A stretch of 64,000 bases of DNA from Uliginosibacterium sp. (lineage in GTDB: Bacteria > Pseudomonadota > Gammaproteobacteria > Burkholderiales > Rhodocyclaceae). Positions 7,929-15,623 of the stretch are shown piece after piece (the stretch's first letter is position 1; each line of letters starts with the position of its first letter). A program made the position numbers and the translations under genes. The notes below the pieces were generated by a model that saw nothing but the letters and a program-made list of their open reading frames with translations, did no database searches and had not been told where the DNA came from. Where the stretch lies: contig JADKDZ010000005.1 of assembly GCA_016718265.1 (NCBI GenBank), positions 248,001 through 312,000 on the forward strand, written 5' to 3'.

Positions 7929-9018
7929 TTATAGAGCGCCGCTGAAAGCCTGATGCAGCAGGGATTGCTTCATTTCATCCAACGCTTCGAGCTTGCGCTG
8001 ATAGAGGACTTCGAGCCGTTGGGTTTCCTCGTTCAGATCATCCAACTGCTGGGTTAACTCCGGCTGCTGATGCACCGGAGGCCAGAAAATTTGAATCGGA
8101 TGCCAAGATTCCGGTTCAGCGCTGGGTTAGCCGTTCCTGTGTCCAGCTTCTTCAAATTCAAGCCTGATAGCAGGTAGTAAACGAAGCGCCGCTCGTTACC
8201 CTTGAAGTCTTTGACCCACAGCGTTGTGTCATGTGGCCAGAAGTCTGATTCGAGGTAGAAAGACTTTCCAAGAGTTCCTTTTCGCCCAATCACAACTCCC
8301 GGCGCTTTCGCCATGGCGGTGTCGTGAAAACTCTTGACCCCACCGCTGGAAACAACAGGAACCTCGCCGTCATTCTGTTGATCTTTGGTGATGTCGAATC
8401 CACGTTGCAGCGTCAATTGATCGCCAACCGTTGTTTCGAGCCACCCCTCACCCCGCTGGCTGAAGACGGACTGGAGGTGGCTTTCGAAGAGGGCGCGGGC
8501 GTTTTGGCGGTTTTGCTCGGCGGCGGCGCGGGCCGTGGCGATGCCGGCAAAGGCTTCGTCGAGGATGGCGACGATGCGTTGTTGTTCGGGGAGGTGGGAC
8601 TGGAACTGGGAATGGATAAATATCGTCTTTACTAAACCCTGCCTGCGCACGACCTATCAACCACTCCCAAGTCGCTTTGAAATACATCGAGTTCAGGTAA
8701 TGGAAAAACCAAGATCGTTCCACGCGGCCAAGGTTCGGGATGGTTTTCATCAGAGCACGTTGTATGCCCCTTCCAGCCCAGTCAGGATCTTGCCGACAGA
8801 TGCTCCTGCCGGCCAATCAAAATATCATCTGATTGGCACAAGCGGTTCTTTTTGATTTCGGAATGAACGTGACTTTTGTCACTGCCAAAGTCTCGTATCT
8901 GGAGAAACCGAACATACCCGTCCTTCGGCTCATAGATAAACTCTGATTTGGGCGGTTGCGAGCCACCCTCAAAGTCGCAAATATCCCCGAGCTGTTCAAT
9001 TTTCCACCCCGCCTTCAT
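7929..9018 (-). pseudogene. hsdS: Type I restriction enzyme specificity subunit HsdS, multiply frameshifted
   Basis: The start MKAGWKIEQLGDICDF overlaps the hsdM stop by four bases. Segments in different frames are all recognisable. They are target-recognition domain 1 ending KDDIYPFPVPVPP, the central conserved helix LPEQQRIVAILDEAFAGIAT with the Gln-Asn spacer, target-recognition domain 2 (LTLQRGFDITKDQ ... KGTLGKSFYLESD), and the distal helix (LEVLYQRKLEALDEMK) with the end HQAFSGAL. Frame changes occur near 8806 and 8757 (a base missing at each), 8592 (one extra) and 8100 (one missing). The corrected length is 363 residues, normal for HsdS. No in-frame stop other than those caused by shifts is seen, so decay, if real, is recent. 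Confidence 0.85.
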
Positions 9019-10501
9019 AGCATCGCCCTGATACTCGCCAGTACCTCGGCGCTCTCGACATCCAGCGCGGCGATCTCGTCCAGGATGTCCTGCGGACTGC
9101 GGTGGATGACTTCCTCGCCGCCGTTCGGGTTCTTCACCGAGAGGTCATAGCTCGCTGCGTCGATGCTGGTGGCGTCCACGCTCCAGCTCTTGTCCGAATC
9201 GGCAAAGGTTTTCTGCAACTCGACGAATTCAGCCAGATCCGCATCATTGAGCGGGTTGGTCTTGCCCATGTTGCGGCCGGGGTCGAGCTGGTAGTACCAG
9301 GTCTTGCGGGTGGGCGCGCCTTTCTCGAAGAACAGCACCACGGTCTTGACGCCCGCGCCCTGGAAGGTGCCGCCGGGGCAATCCAGAATCGTGTGCAGGT
9401 TGCAGGACTCCAGCAGGAGCTTGCGCAGGCTGACCGAGGCGTTATCCGGAATTGCTGAGGAAGGTGTTCTTGATGACGATGGCGGCACGGCCACCGGCGC
9501 GCAGCATCTTGATGAAGTGCTGCAGGAAGAGGAAGGCGGTCTCGCCGGTGCGGATCGGGAAGTTCTGCTGCACTTCGGGCCGCTCTTTGCCGCCGAAGGG
9601 CGGGTTGGCGAGGATCACGTCGAAGCGGTCTTTCTCCTGCACGTCGGCGAGGTTTTCGGCCAGGGTGTTGGTGTGCACGATGTTGGGCGCTTCGATGCCG
9701 TGCAGGATCATGTTCATGATCGCGATGACGTAGGCGAGGCTCTTCTTCTCCTTGCCGTAGAAGGTGCGCGTCTGCAGGGTTTCGAGGTCTTTTGTCGACA
9801 GACCCTGCCCTTCGACAGGCTCAGGGCGAACGCCTTGGGGGGTTTTTGAGGTAGTCGTGCGCTTCGCACAAGAAGCCTGCCGAGCCGCAAGCGCCGTCGT
9901 AGATGCGCTCGCCGATCTTGGGTGCGGTCACGCGGATCATGGCGCGGATCAAGGGGCGCGGGGTGTAGTACTCGCCGCCGTTGCGCCCGGCGTTGCCCAT
10001 GCGCTTGATCTTCTCTTCGTAGAGCATCGAAAGTTCGTGCTTTTCGACCTGCGAGCGGAAGCGCAGCTCGTCGATGTGGTCGATGATGTCGCGCAGGGTG
10101 TAGCCGCTGCGGATCTTGTTCTTGATCTCGCCGAAGATCTCGCCGATCTTGTACTCGATGGTGTCCGGCCCGGTCGCGCGCTGCTTGAAGCCGTGCAGAT
10201 AGGGGAAGAGCTTGCGATCCACAAAGTCGACCAGATCGTCGCCAGTGAGCGCGGCGTTGTGATCGAGCTGGCCCGCCGCATCCTTGGGCGCAGCCCAGGT
10301 GCTCCAGCGATAGGCCGGGTCGAGGATGAAGCTGTAGGGTTTGCCTTCAAGCGCGGCTTCGTCGGCCTTGTCCTGCTCCAGCCCGTCCAGATACTTGAGG
10401 AAGAGCAGCCAGGAGGTCTGCTCGGTGTAGTCCAGCTCGGTGGTGCAACCGCTCTCTTTCCAGAGGGCGTCGTCGATATTCTTGAAGGCTTGTTCAAACA
10501 T
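9015..10501 (-). pseudogene. hsdM: Type I restriction enzyme methyltransferase subunit HsdM, frameshifted and carrying a REP insertion
   Basis: The start MFEQAFKNIDDALWKE is typical of HsdM. The first frame covers the N-terminal helical domain and SAM motif I (YDGACGSAGFLCEAHDYL), then stops in the repeat at 9821. The second frame resumes with KDLETLQTRTFYGKEK and contains the catalytic NPPF motif (DVILANPPFGG). The third runs from DNASVSLRKLLLE to the end. The first shift is one extra C in a C6 run next to the inserted RPEPVEG repeat; the second is one extra base in AATTCCGG near 9450. Removing both gives 494 residues. If real, neither methylation nor restriction could occur, which would leave the intact HsdR harmless. 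Confidence 0.87.
9807..9832. repeat. REP-like repeat inside hsdM (RPEPVEG type), half copy
   Basis: The core CCCTTCGACAGGCTCAGGGC is the same as the right arm of the hsdR copy at 2543-2569. On the hsdM strand the downstream frame reads VRPEPVEGQG, so this copy would also be tolerated as peptide between motif I and the TFYGKEKKS region were it not for the adjacent C6 frameshift. Only one arm is clear here. Confidence 0.8.
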
Positions 10502-10690
10502 GGGTGCGCTGTGCCGGGTGTGCGGTGGCCGGTGGCCAGATTCCGCAAAGGGCGTAGTTTCCCATGGAAGCGCTATGGGAGAAATGACAGGCTTCACGCC
10601 CGAGTCATCTCGCACCTGACGAGCATGCTGCAGCGTTTTAAGGGCAATCACCGCTTACGTTCTGACGTAGCGTGTACCGACGCGTTTCAC

Positions 10691-10813
10691 GACCTGTCTG
10701 CAGAACCGCACCCGCCGGACTTCGCAGGCCAGGCAGGCTGCGCAGGTCCGCATGGTGCGACGCAGCCGCATGCCTGCTCGGTGTGGAGCGCTGGGCGCGG
10801 CTTTGCAAGCAGC
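10691..10813. repeat. Approx. 120-bp intergenic element, copy A
   Basis: The stretch 10502-10939 holds no gene. It includes the hsdM upstream region and this element, whose ends are inverted (CCTGTCTGCAGAACCGC at the left; GCGGCTTTGCAAGCAG at the right). Its first 90 bases match copy B (11882-11971) at about 70 of 90 positions by hand alignment. The pair brackets vapBC. Outside it, TCTGACGTA at 10661 and its complement TACGTCAGA near 10898 form a further weak inverted pair. Confidence 0.65.
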
Positions 10814-10939
10814 GATGTCCAGCCAAGCAATGGTTTCACTTCTTGATTGGTGTGCACGGCGTGCCGTACCAATCTGCACGCCTGCCAGAGATGTCGTACG
10901 TCAGACGATCAGAGGTTTCTACGCGGCACGCGGGGCCTG

Positions 10940-11344
10940 CTACGCATCCAGCCAGTTTTCCAGCTTGAGCCCGGGAATTCGGCTGAACTCGCGGGTGTTG
11001 TCCGTCACGAGTGTGAGGCCGAGCGCTTGGGCGTGCGCGGCGATCAGCAGATCGTTCATGCCGATGGGCTGGCCTGCTGCTTCCAGCTCGGCGCGGATGG
11101 CGCCGTAATCTGCGTCAGCAGGAATATCCAGCGGCAGCACCGGGATGGTTTCAAGAAGGCCCGCCACCTTGGCGAGCAATTTGGGCGACGCCTTCTTGGC
11201 GCAGCCATAGCGCAGCTCGGAGGCGACGATGATGCTGGTGAAGATCGCCTTCGGCCCGAGCTGCTCGATACGGCGTGCGGCGGGACCGTCCGGATTGCGG
11301 ATCAGGTCGCTGAGGATGTTGGTGTCCAGCAGGTATCCGCTCAA
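10940..11344 (-). CDS. vapC: VapC-family PIN-domain ribonuclease toxin
   Basis: A 134-residue PIN protein with the catalytic acidic residues in the expected places: LLDTNILSDLI (Asp7), VASELRYG (Glu), GMNDLLIAAHA (Asp) and VTDNTREF (Asp). VapC toxins cleave tRNA or rRNA and are inhibited by the cognate VapB. It overlaps vapB by four bases (ATGA), so toxin translation depends on antitoxin translation. The gene looks intact and follows the restriction island, flanked by the two repeat copies at 10.7 and 11.9 kb. Confidence 0.93.
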   Translation of the reverse strand: MSGYLLDTNILSDLIRNPDGPAARRIEQLGPKAIFTSIIVASELRYGCAKKASPKLLAKVAGLLETIPVLPLDIPADADYGAIRAELEAAGQPIGMNDLLIAAHAQALGLTLVTDNTREFSRIPGLKLENWLDA

Positions 11345-11613
11345 AATATGTCCTCCGGCGCGGCAGGCACATCATCCATGGCCGGGAGCTGATCTTCCGG
11401 CGCCAGCGGCGCGTCTTTCCGCCACTCGGCCAGCAGTTCGACGATATTGGTGGGCCGGTTCACGGGTTCGATGATGAGTTTGTTGCCCTCGCGGTGGATC
11501 AGCACACGGTCCCCCGGCAGTTCGAACTCCACAGGAATCCGCACCGCCTGGCTGCGGTTGTTGCGAAACAGCTTGGCTTCCCTGGGCCGGGATGGCGTCG
11601 GTAGAGTAGGCAT
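11341..11613 (-). CDS. vapB: VapB-family antitoxin (AbrB/SpoVT fold)
   Basis: The 90-residue protein has an N-terminal swapped-hairpin AbrB-like DNA-binding region (AKLFRNNRSQAVRIPVEFEL, then DRVLIHREGNKLIIEP) and an acidic C-terminal tail rich in Pro, Asp and Glu that would wrap the toxin. It is the first gene of the pair and its upstream palindrome fits autoregulation by the VapBC complex. Loss of the antitoxin would release the toxin, so the pair can stabilise the neighbouring island; that role is inference. Confidence 0.92.
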   Translation of the reverse strand: MPTLPTPSRPREAKLFRNNRSQAVRIPVEFELPGDRVLIHREGNKLIIEPVNRPTNIVELLAEWRKDAPLAPEDQLPAMDDVPAAPEDIF

Positions 11614-11628
11614 GGCGTCGACCTCTTG

Positions 11629-11638
11629 TGTATATACA
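11629..11638. promoter_or_regulatory. Candidate VapBC operator
   Basis: TGTATATACA is a perfect palindrome 16 bases before the vapB start, and a second TATA-containing element (AGTATATGCC) follows. VapBC pairs commonly bind short AT-rich inverted repeats overlapping their own promoter. Binding here is inferred. Confidence 0.5.
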
Positions 11639-11724
11639 AAACAGTATATGCCACAACCTGCCGTGTCAATCAGATGGGCGACACTCGTCCGCTACAAGGC
11701 CGCACCCGGAATACGCGCCCGAAT

Positions 11725-11833
11725 CGTAGGTCGGAAAAGCGAAGCGCCTTCCGACGTTCGGAAATTCTTGATGCGTGATGGCTTGGGTTGAGCGAAGCCA
11801 TCGTCGGAAGGCGCCTGTGGCTTTTCCGACCTA
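11725..11833. repeat. Inverted pair of GTAGGTCGGA-type repeats
   Basis: The left arm (11725-11756, beginning CGTAGGTCGGAAAAGCG) and right arm (11802-11833, ending GGCTTTTCCGACCTA) are inverted copies separated by 45 bases. The sequence belongs to the widespread GTAGGTCGGA...TCCGAC palindromic REP class of proteobacteria. The paired arrangement resembles a REPIN. Confidence 0.8.
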
Positions 11834-11881
11834 CACCCGCCACGGTCCGATCAGGCGAAGCGCAAAGATCCGGCCGCTCAC

Positions 11882-12006
11882 GCCCTGCCCGGAGAGCCGC
11901 CTCCGCCGGGCCTCACAGGCAAGTCAGGCTGCACAGGTCCGTGTGGTGCGGCGCTGCGGCAAGCCTGCCCGTTGATGACCGGTGGGTGCGGCTCTCCAGA
12001 CAGGTC
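11882..12006. repeat. Approx. 120-bp intergenic element, copy B
   Basis: The gene-free stretch 11614-12009 consists of the vapB promoter, the REP pair and this element. It begins CCTGCCCGGAGAGCCGCC and ends with the inverse, GGTGCGGCTCTCCAGACAGG (14 of 16 core positions agree). It ends four bases before the stop codon of the DUF1513 gene. Copy A is at 10691-10813. Confidence 0.65.
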
Positions 12007-12009
12007 GTT

Positions 12010-13143
12010 TCAGGCGTCGAGCAGCGCCCAGTGGTTGTCGGGCGAGAGGGGAATGGGCCAGGCAAGCATCTGGGCTTTGTCGCGCAGATGCCAGCGCGCC
12101 GGGCCTTTTTCGCCGGCGATCATGAAGCCGCCTTCGGCGTCCGGCCCGGTCAGGGCGCCGGCGCGATGGAATTCGCCGATCAGCTGCATGCGTGCGGCAT
12201 CGCCCGGATGCCAGAGCAGTGCGCGGCCGGAGAGCTGGGCGCTGAGGATGAAGCCACCGCCAGGCCCGGCCATGATGTCGCCGGTATAGCCTTCGCCAAT
12301 CGGCGAAGCGGTGGGGATGCGGATCTCCTGCCCGTTCCACACGGCCAGCACCGGCGCGGCCTTGCGCTGGGCGGGGTCGTCGTGTTCACCCTGCATGGCG
12401 ATGCCGAGCAGCGTCTCACCCTGCGGGGTTTCGTTCCAGGCCAGATGGCGCAACGAGAGACGCGGGTCGCGCACCTGCCATTGCCCGAGCAGCGTGCCGG
12501 AAGCGGGATCGATCTGGACCAGGGACGAGGCCATGTCGTCGACCTTGCCTTTGCGGCCATCCGGCGCATAGCGGATGCCACCATTGGCGATGAGCAAGCG
12601 CCCCTTCGGGTCGCTGAGGAGCTGATGCGGATCGCGCCCGCGGGTCGGCCATTCGGCAACCTTGGCCAGCGTGTCGATGCGCCGGATGCTGATCCAGCCT
12701 TCGCTGGTTTGCGGCTCGATCTCGCTGGTGCAGACGTGCTGGCCGTCCGCCATCAGCGCGAGATGCCCGCCGGAGACGCGGCCACGCTCTTCGGGTAGTG
12801 ATCGGGTCTGCGCCACGTGGCCGTCGGCATCGACACGCATGAGCCAGTGCCCATGCCGATACGCTTGTGCGAGATAGCCCTGCCCCCCAGGCAGCCCGAC
12901 CAGACCATGCCCGCGGGACGCCACGGGGACGGCAGCGCGCAGCAGGATGCGCGCATTCGCCCAGTCGATCTCGACCACGCCGACATAATCGCCGGGCTCG
13001 CCGGTGGCAGGCCCTGGCAGGGCGACGCCGCTGCGCCAGCCGGCCAGCAGGCGCGTCGGGGCCTGGCTCGCCCGGGCGGGCAAAGGCAGGGCAGCGGCGG
13101 CCAGCATGGCGCCTGCGCTGCGCAGGAAACTCCGTTTATCCAT
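12010..13143 (-). CDS. DUF1513 family periplasmic protein
   Basis: The start MDKRSFLRSAGAML is chosen because it opens a signal sequence (hydrophobic AMLAAAALPLPARA with a likely cut after ARA). The mature part of about 350 residues has repeated WD/beta-propeller-like strands (GRLLIANGGIRYAPDGRKGK). DUF1513 proteins are typically found with imelysin-type iron-uptake genes; here the neighbour is a TonB-dependent siderophore receptor 53 bases upstream on the same strand, so a joint iron role and co-transcription are likely. The biochemical function is unknown. Confidence 0.85.
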   Translation of the reverse strand: MDKRSFLRSAGAMLAAAALPLPARASQAPTRLLAGWRSGVALPGPATGEPGDYVGVVEIDWANARILLRAAVPVASRGHGLVGLPGGQGYLAQAYRHGHWLMRVDADGHVAQTRSLPEERGRVSGGHLALMADGQHVCTSEIEPQTSEGWISIRRIDTLAKVAEWPTRGRDPHQLLSDPKGRLLIANGGIRYAPDGRKGKVDDMASSLVQIDPASGTLLGQWQVRDPRLSLRHLAWNETPQGETLLGIAMQGEHDDPAQRKAAPVLAVWNGQEIRIPTASPIGEGYTGDIMAGPGGGFILSAQLSGRALLWHPGDAARMQLIGEFHRAGALTGPDAEGGFMIAGEKGPARWHLRDKAQMLAWPIPLSPDNHWALLDA

Positions 13144-13196
13144 CGATCTGCATCCAGAATAATGGCCCGCACGCAGCGGGCCGGAAAGCATGACAA

Positions 13197-15440
13197 TCAG
13201 AACTTGTAGCTGGCCGTCAGCGCAAAGCTGCGGCCGATGCCGGGCACGTAGTGGCCGCGGTACACGTTGTCGGCATACAGCTCGTTGCTCAGGTTGGTGC
13301 CATTGAGCTTGAGCGTGAGATTGCGCCGAACCTGGTACTCGATCATGGCGTCATAGGTGGCATAGCCGGCGACCTGGAAGGCGTTGACCTGCGCGGGATA
13401 CATCTTGGTGCGCCCGGTCACGCCCGCGCCAAAGCGCCAGTCGGCCCCCAGCTTGTAGGTCGTCCACAGCGAAGCCTGATGTTTGGGAATCAGGCCGGGA
13501 CGCGCGCCCACCAGCTCGGAACCGGTCAGGGCGCCCTTCTTGATCTTGGCGACCGGTATCCAGGTGTAGGAGAGGAACATGTCCCAGTTAGGCGTAATGC
13601 GCCCGGCAATATCCGTCTCGAAGCCCTTGGTGTAGCGCTGGCCGGAGAGCACGTAGTTGGTGGGATTCACGCTCTCGGTATCGGTGTTGCGCTCGTTGTA
13701 TTTGGTGGAATGAAAGATCGCAAAGCGCGTGCTCAGATTGCCGCTCAGCCAGTCGAGCTTGGCGCCGAGTTCGACATTGCGGCTCTTCTCGGGGTCGGTG
13801 TTGGAGCCCAGCGCGTCGTACTGGTAGGTGTCGCCCGAGGTGTTGAAGGAGCTGCCGTAGGAGAAGTGGAATGACATCTCGCTCGTGGGCTGATACAGCG
13901 CGCCGAAGCGCCGGCTCATCAGGCTGTCATGCCGGCCACGCTCGGCGGTCATCGCGCCGCTGGTGGTGTTGAAGCTGGTGTAGCGGCCGTCCATGTAGTC
14001 CCAGCGCAGCCCGCCAAGGAGCTTCCAGTGCTCGCTCAGCTGGAGCATGTCCTGAAAGTAGGCGCCGCCGCTGGTGGCTTCAAATTCGGCGGCGCGACGC
14101 ACCGCGCGCTGGCCTTCGTCGACGCCGGCCGTGCCATCGTCATCGCCCAGCGTAGTGGTGGGCTTGTTGAGCGCGGCATTGGCCAGCAGGCCGTAGGTGG
14201 TGCGTGCCTCGTGATTGAGGTCGACGCCGGTCAGCACATCGTGCCGCAGGCCAAACCAGGTATAGCGGCCGGAGAAGTCGCTCTGCAGCACCTGGTTGTC
14301 ATGGTCCATGATCTTGTTGTTCGAGCCGCGCGTGAGCACGGTGCTGTCGCTGATATTGTTGCCGAATACGGCCGTCTTGTTCGGTTGCGACGCGGCGGCG
14401 GCGAAACGCACCGCGCTGGCACGCTGATCCCGCTTGTACTTGCCGGCGCGCAAGCTGGTCTTCAGCTCGCTATGGCCGGAAAAGCGGTGAATGTGGCTGA
14501 GCGTGCCGATGGTGACATCGCTGTTGGCCTGATCGCTATCCACGCCGTAATAGGCGCTAGGGTCTTTGTCGATCAGCTTGCCGCCCGTGGTGCCGGGCTC
14601 GGGCGTCAGCCAGGGCAGGCCGTAGTTGATGCCATTGCGATTCTTCAGGTAGTAGAGGCCGAACTGGTATTCGTCCCGCTCGCCAATGCCATGGCGGAAG
14701 TTGGCGGCCAGGCCTTCCTTGTCGATCGAGGCGCCCGCGCCGTTGTTGTCAGCCTGGGTCTTCATCCCCGTGAGCCGCACCGCCGACGCGGCGCCGGTCA
14801 CCAGGTTGAGGTCAGACTCGACGCGCAGGTAGTTGCCCGTGCCATAGGTGGCGTCCACTTCGTTCTGATCGAGCATGTAGGCCTGCTTGCTGACCTGGTT
14901 CACCACACCACCGGTGGAGCCGCGGCCGAACAGCATCGAGGCCGAGCCGCGCAGCACTTCGAGACGATCGTAGTTGAAGGTATCGCGTTCGTAGATCGCC
15001 GGGTCGCGCATGCCGTCGACGAAGATGTCGCCCGTCTGCTGCAGCGAGAAGCCGCGCAGGCGGATGTCTTCCTCGCCGCCTTCTGCCGCCAGGAAGGTGA
15101 CGCCCGAGGTGAGATGCAGCGTGTCTTTCAGGGTATCGAGGCTTCTGTCGTCAATCAGCTTCTCGGTGATCACGGTGACGGATTGCGGGATGTCGCGCAG
15201 GGCCTGCTTGCCCTTGCCGATGGTGCTGGTCACGGCCTGATAGCTGGTTTTGGCATCTATTTCCTGCGGGACGCCATCCGCCGTCACGCGCACCGTCTCG
15301 AGCGTCTTCTCTGCCTTGGCCGGCGCATTCGTCTGGGCAAACGCGGGCGGCGCCAGCACCAGCGCAGCGCTTGCAAGGCGCACCAGCAGACCGATCCGGC
15401 TCGGCCGACACGGGGGAAGGGAGGGGGACATCACACGCAT
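13197..15440 (-). CDS. TonB-dependent siderophore receptor
   Basis: This 747-residue outer-membrane receptor has a signal peptide ending near PPAFAQ and a TonB-box-like segment (ETVRVTA). The plug domain follows (IPQSVTVITEKLIDDRSLDT, then LRGFSLQQTGDIFVDGMRD, LEVLRGSASMLFGRGSTGGV), then the 22-strand barrel, ending in an aromatic residue (ALTASYKF). The sequence type is the catecholate/ferrichrome receptor group (Fiu/FcuA-like); the exact ligand cannot be read from sequence. Transport would be powered by ExbB-ExbD such as those at the left edge. A palindromic Fur-like site lies about 70 bases upstream of the start. Confidence 0.93.
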   Translation of the reverse strand: MRVMSPSLPPCRPSRIGLLVRLASAALVLAPPAFAQTNAPAKAEKTLETVRVTADGVPQEIDAKTSYQAVTSTIGKGKQALRDIPQSVTVITEKLIDDRSLDTLKDTLHLTSGVTFLAAEGGEEDIRLRGFSLQQTGDIFVDGMRDPAIYERDTFNYDRLEVLRGSASMLFGRGSTGGVVNQVSKQAYMLDQNEVDATYGTGNYLRVESDLNLVTGAASAVRLTGMKTQADNNGAGASIDKEGLAANFRHGIGERDEYQFGLYYLKNRNGINYGLPWLTPEPGTTGGKLIDKDPSAYYGVDSDQANSDVTIGTLSHIHRFSGHSELKTSLRAGKYKRDQRASAVRFAAAASQPNKTAVFGNNISDSTVLTRGSNNKIMDHDNQVLQSDFSGRYTWFGLRHDVLTGVDLNHEARTTYGLLANAALNKPTTTLGDDDGTAGVDEGQRAVRRAAEFEATSGGAYFQDMLQLSEHWKLLGGLRWDYMDGRYTSFNTTSGAMTAERGRHDSLMSRRFGALYQPTSEMSFHFSYGSSFNTSGDTYQYDALGSNTDPEKSRNVELGAKLDWLSGNLSTRFAIFHSTKYNERNTDTESVNPTNYVLSGQRYTKGFETDIAGRITPNWDMFLSYTWIPVAKIKKGALTGSELVGARPGLIPKHQASLWTTYKLGADWRFGAGVTGRTKMYPAQVNAFQVAGYATYDAMIEYQVRRNLTLKLNGTNLSNELYADNVYRGHYVPGIGRSFALTASYKF

Positions 15441-15507
15441 GAGGGGCTCCTGAAGTTGCAGCAGCGCGCAGCGAATCCTGGCGCCATCTAAACAAGAAAC
15501 TATCGCT

Positions 15508-15526
15508 ATTGCGATTCGTTCGCATT
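15508..15526 (-). promoter_or_regulatory. Candidate Fur box upstream of the siderophore receptor
   Basis: ATTGCGATTCGTTCGCATT is a 19-base near palindrome (TTGCGA ... TCGCAT around a five-base centre) with the size and position of a Fur site. It differs from the AT-rich E. coli consensus, as GC-rich betaproteobacterial sites often do. Low to moderate support. Confidence 0.4.
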
Positions 15527-15552
15527 AGACAATAGCTTGCAACTTCGCGCAA

Positions 15553-15586
15553 GAAAAAAAGAGCCGGGGCGGATCGGCCCCGGCTC
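15553..15586 (-). terminator. Rho-independent terminator of the hydrogenase operon
   Basis: GAGCCGGGGC pairs with GCCCCGGCTC (10 bp, six-base loop). Read on the minus strand the stem is followed by seven T residues, so it terminates the leftward hydE-oxidoreductase-hydrogenase transcript about 40 bases past the stop. Confidence 0.9.
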
Positions 15587-15623
15587 GGTGTGCCCCTCGC
15601 GGTGCGCCACTGGCGCCGCGGGT

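Noticed and set aside
13929..15491. 520-residue plus-strand frame opposite the siderophore receptor
   Set aside because: It has no domain features; the minus-strand receptor has full plug and barrel motifs.
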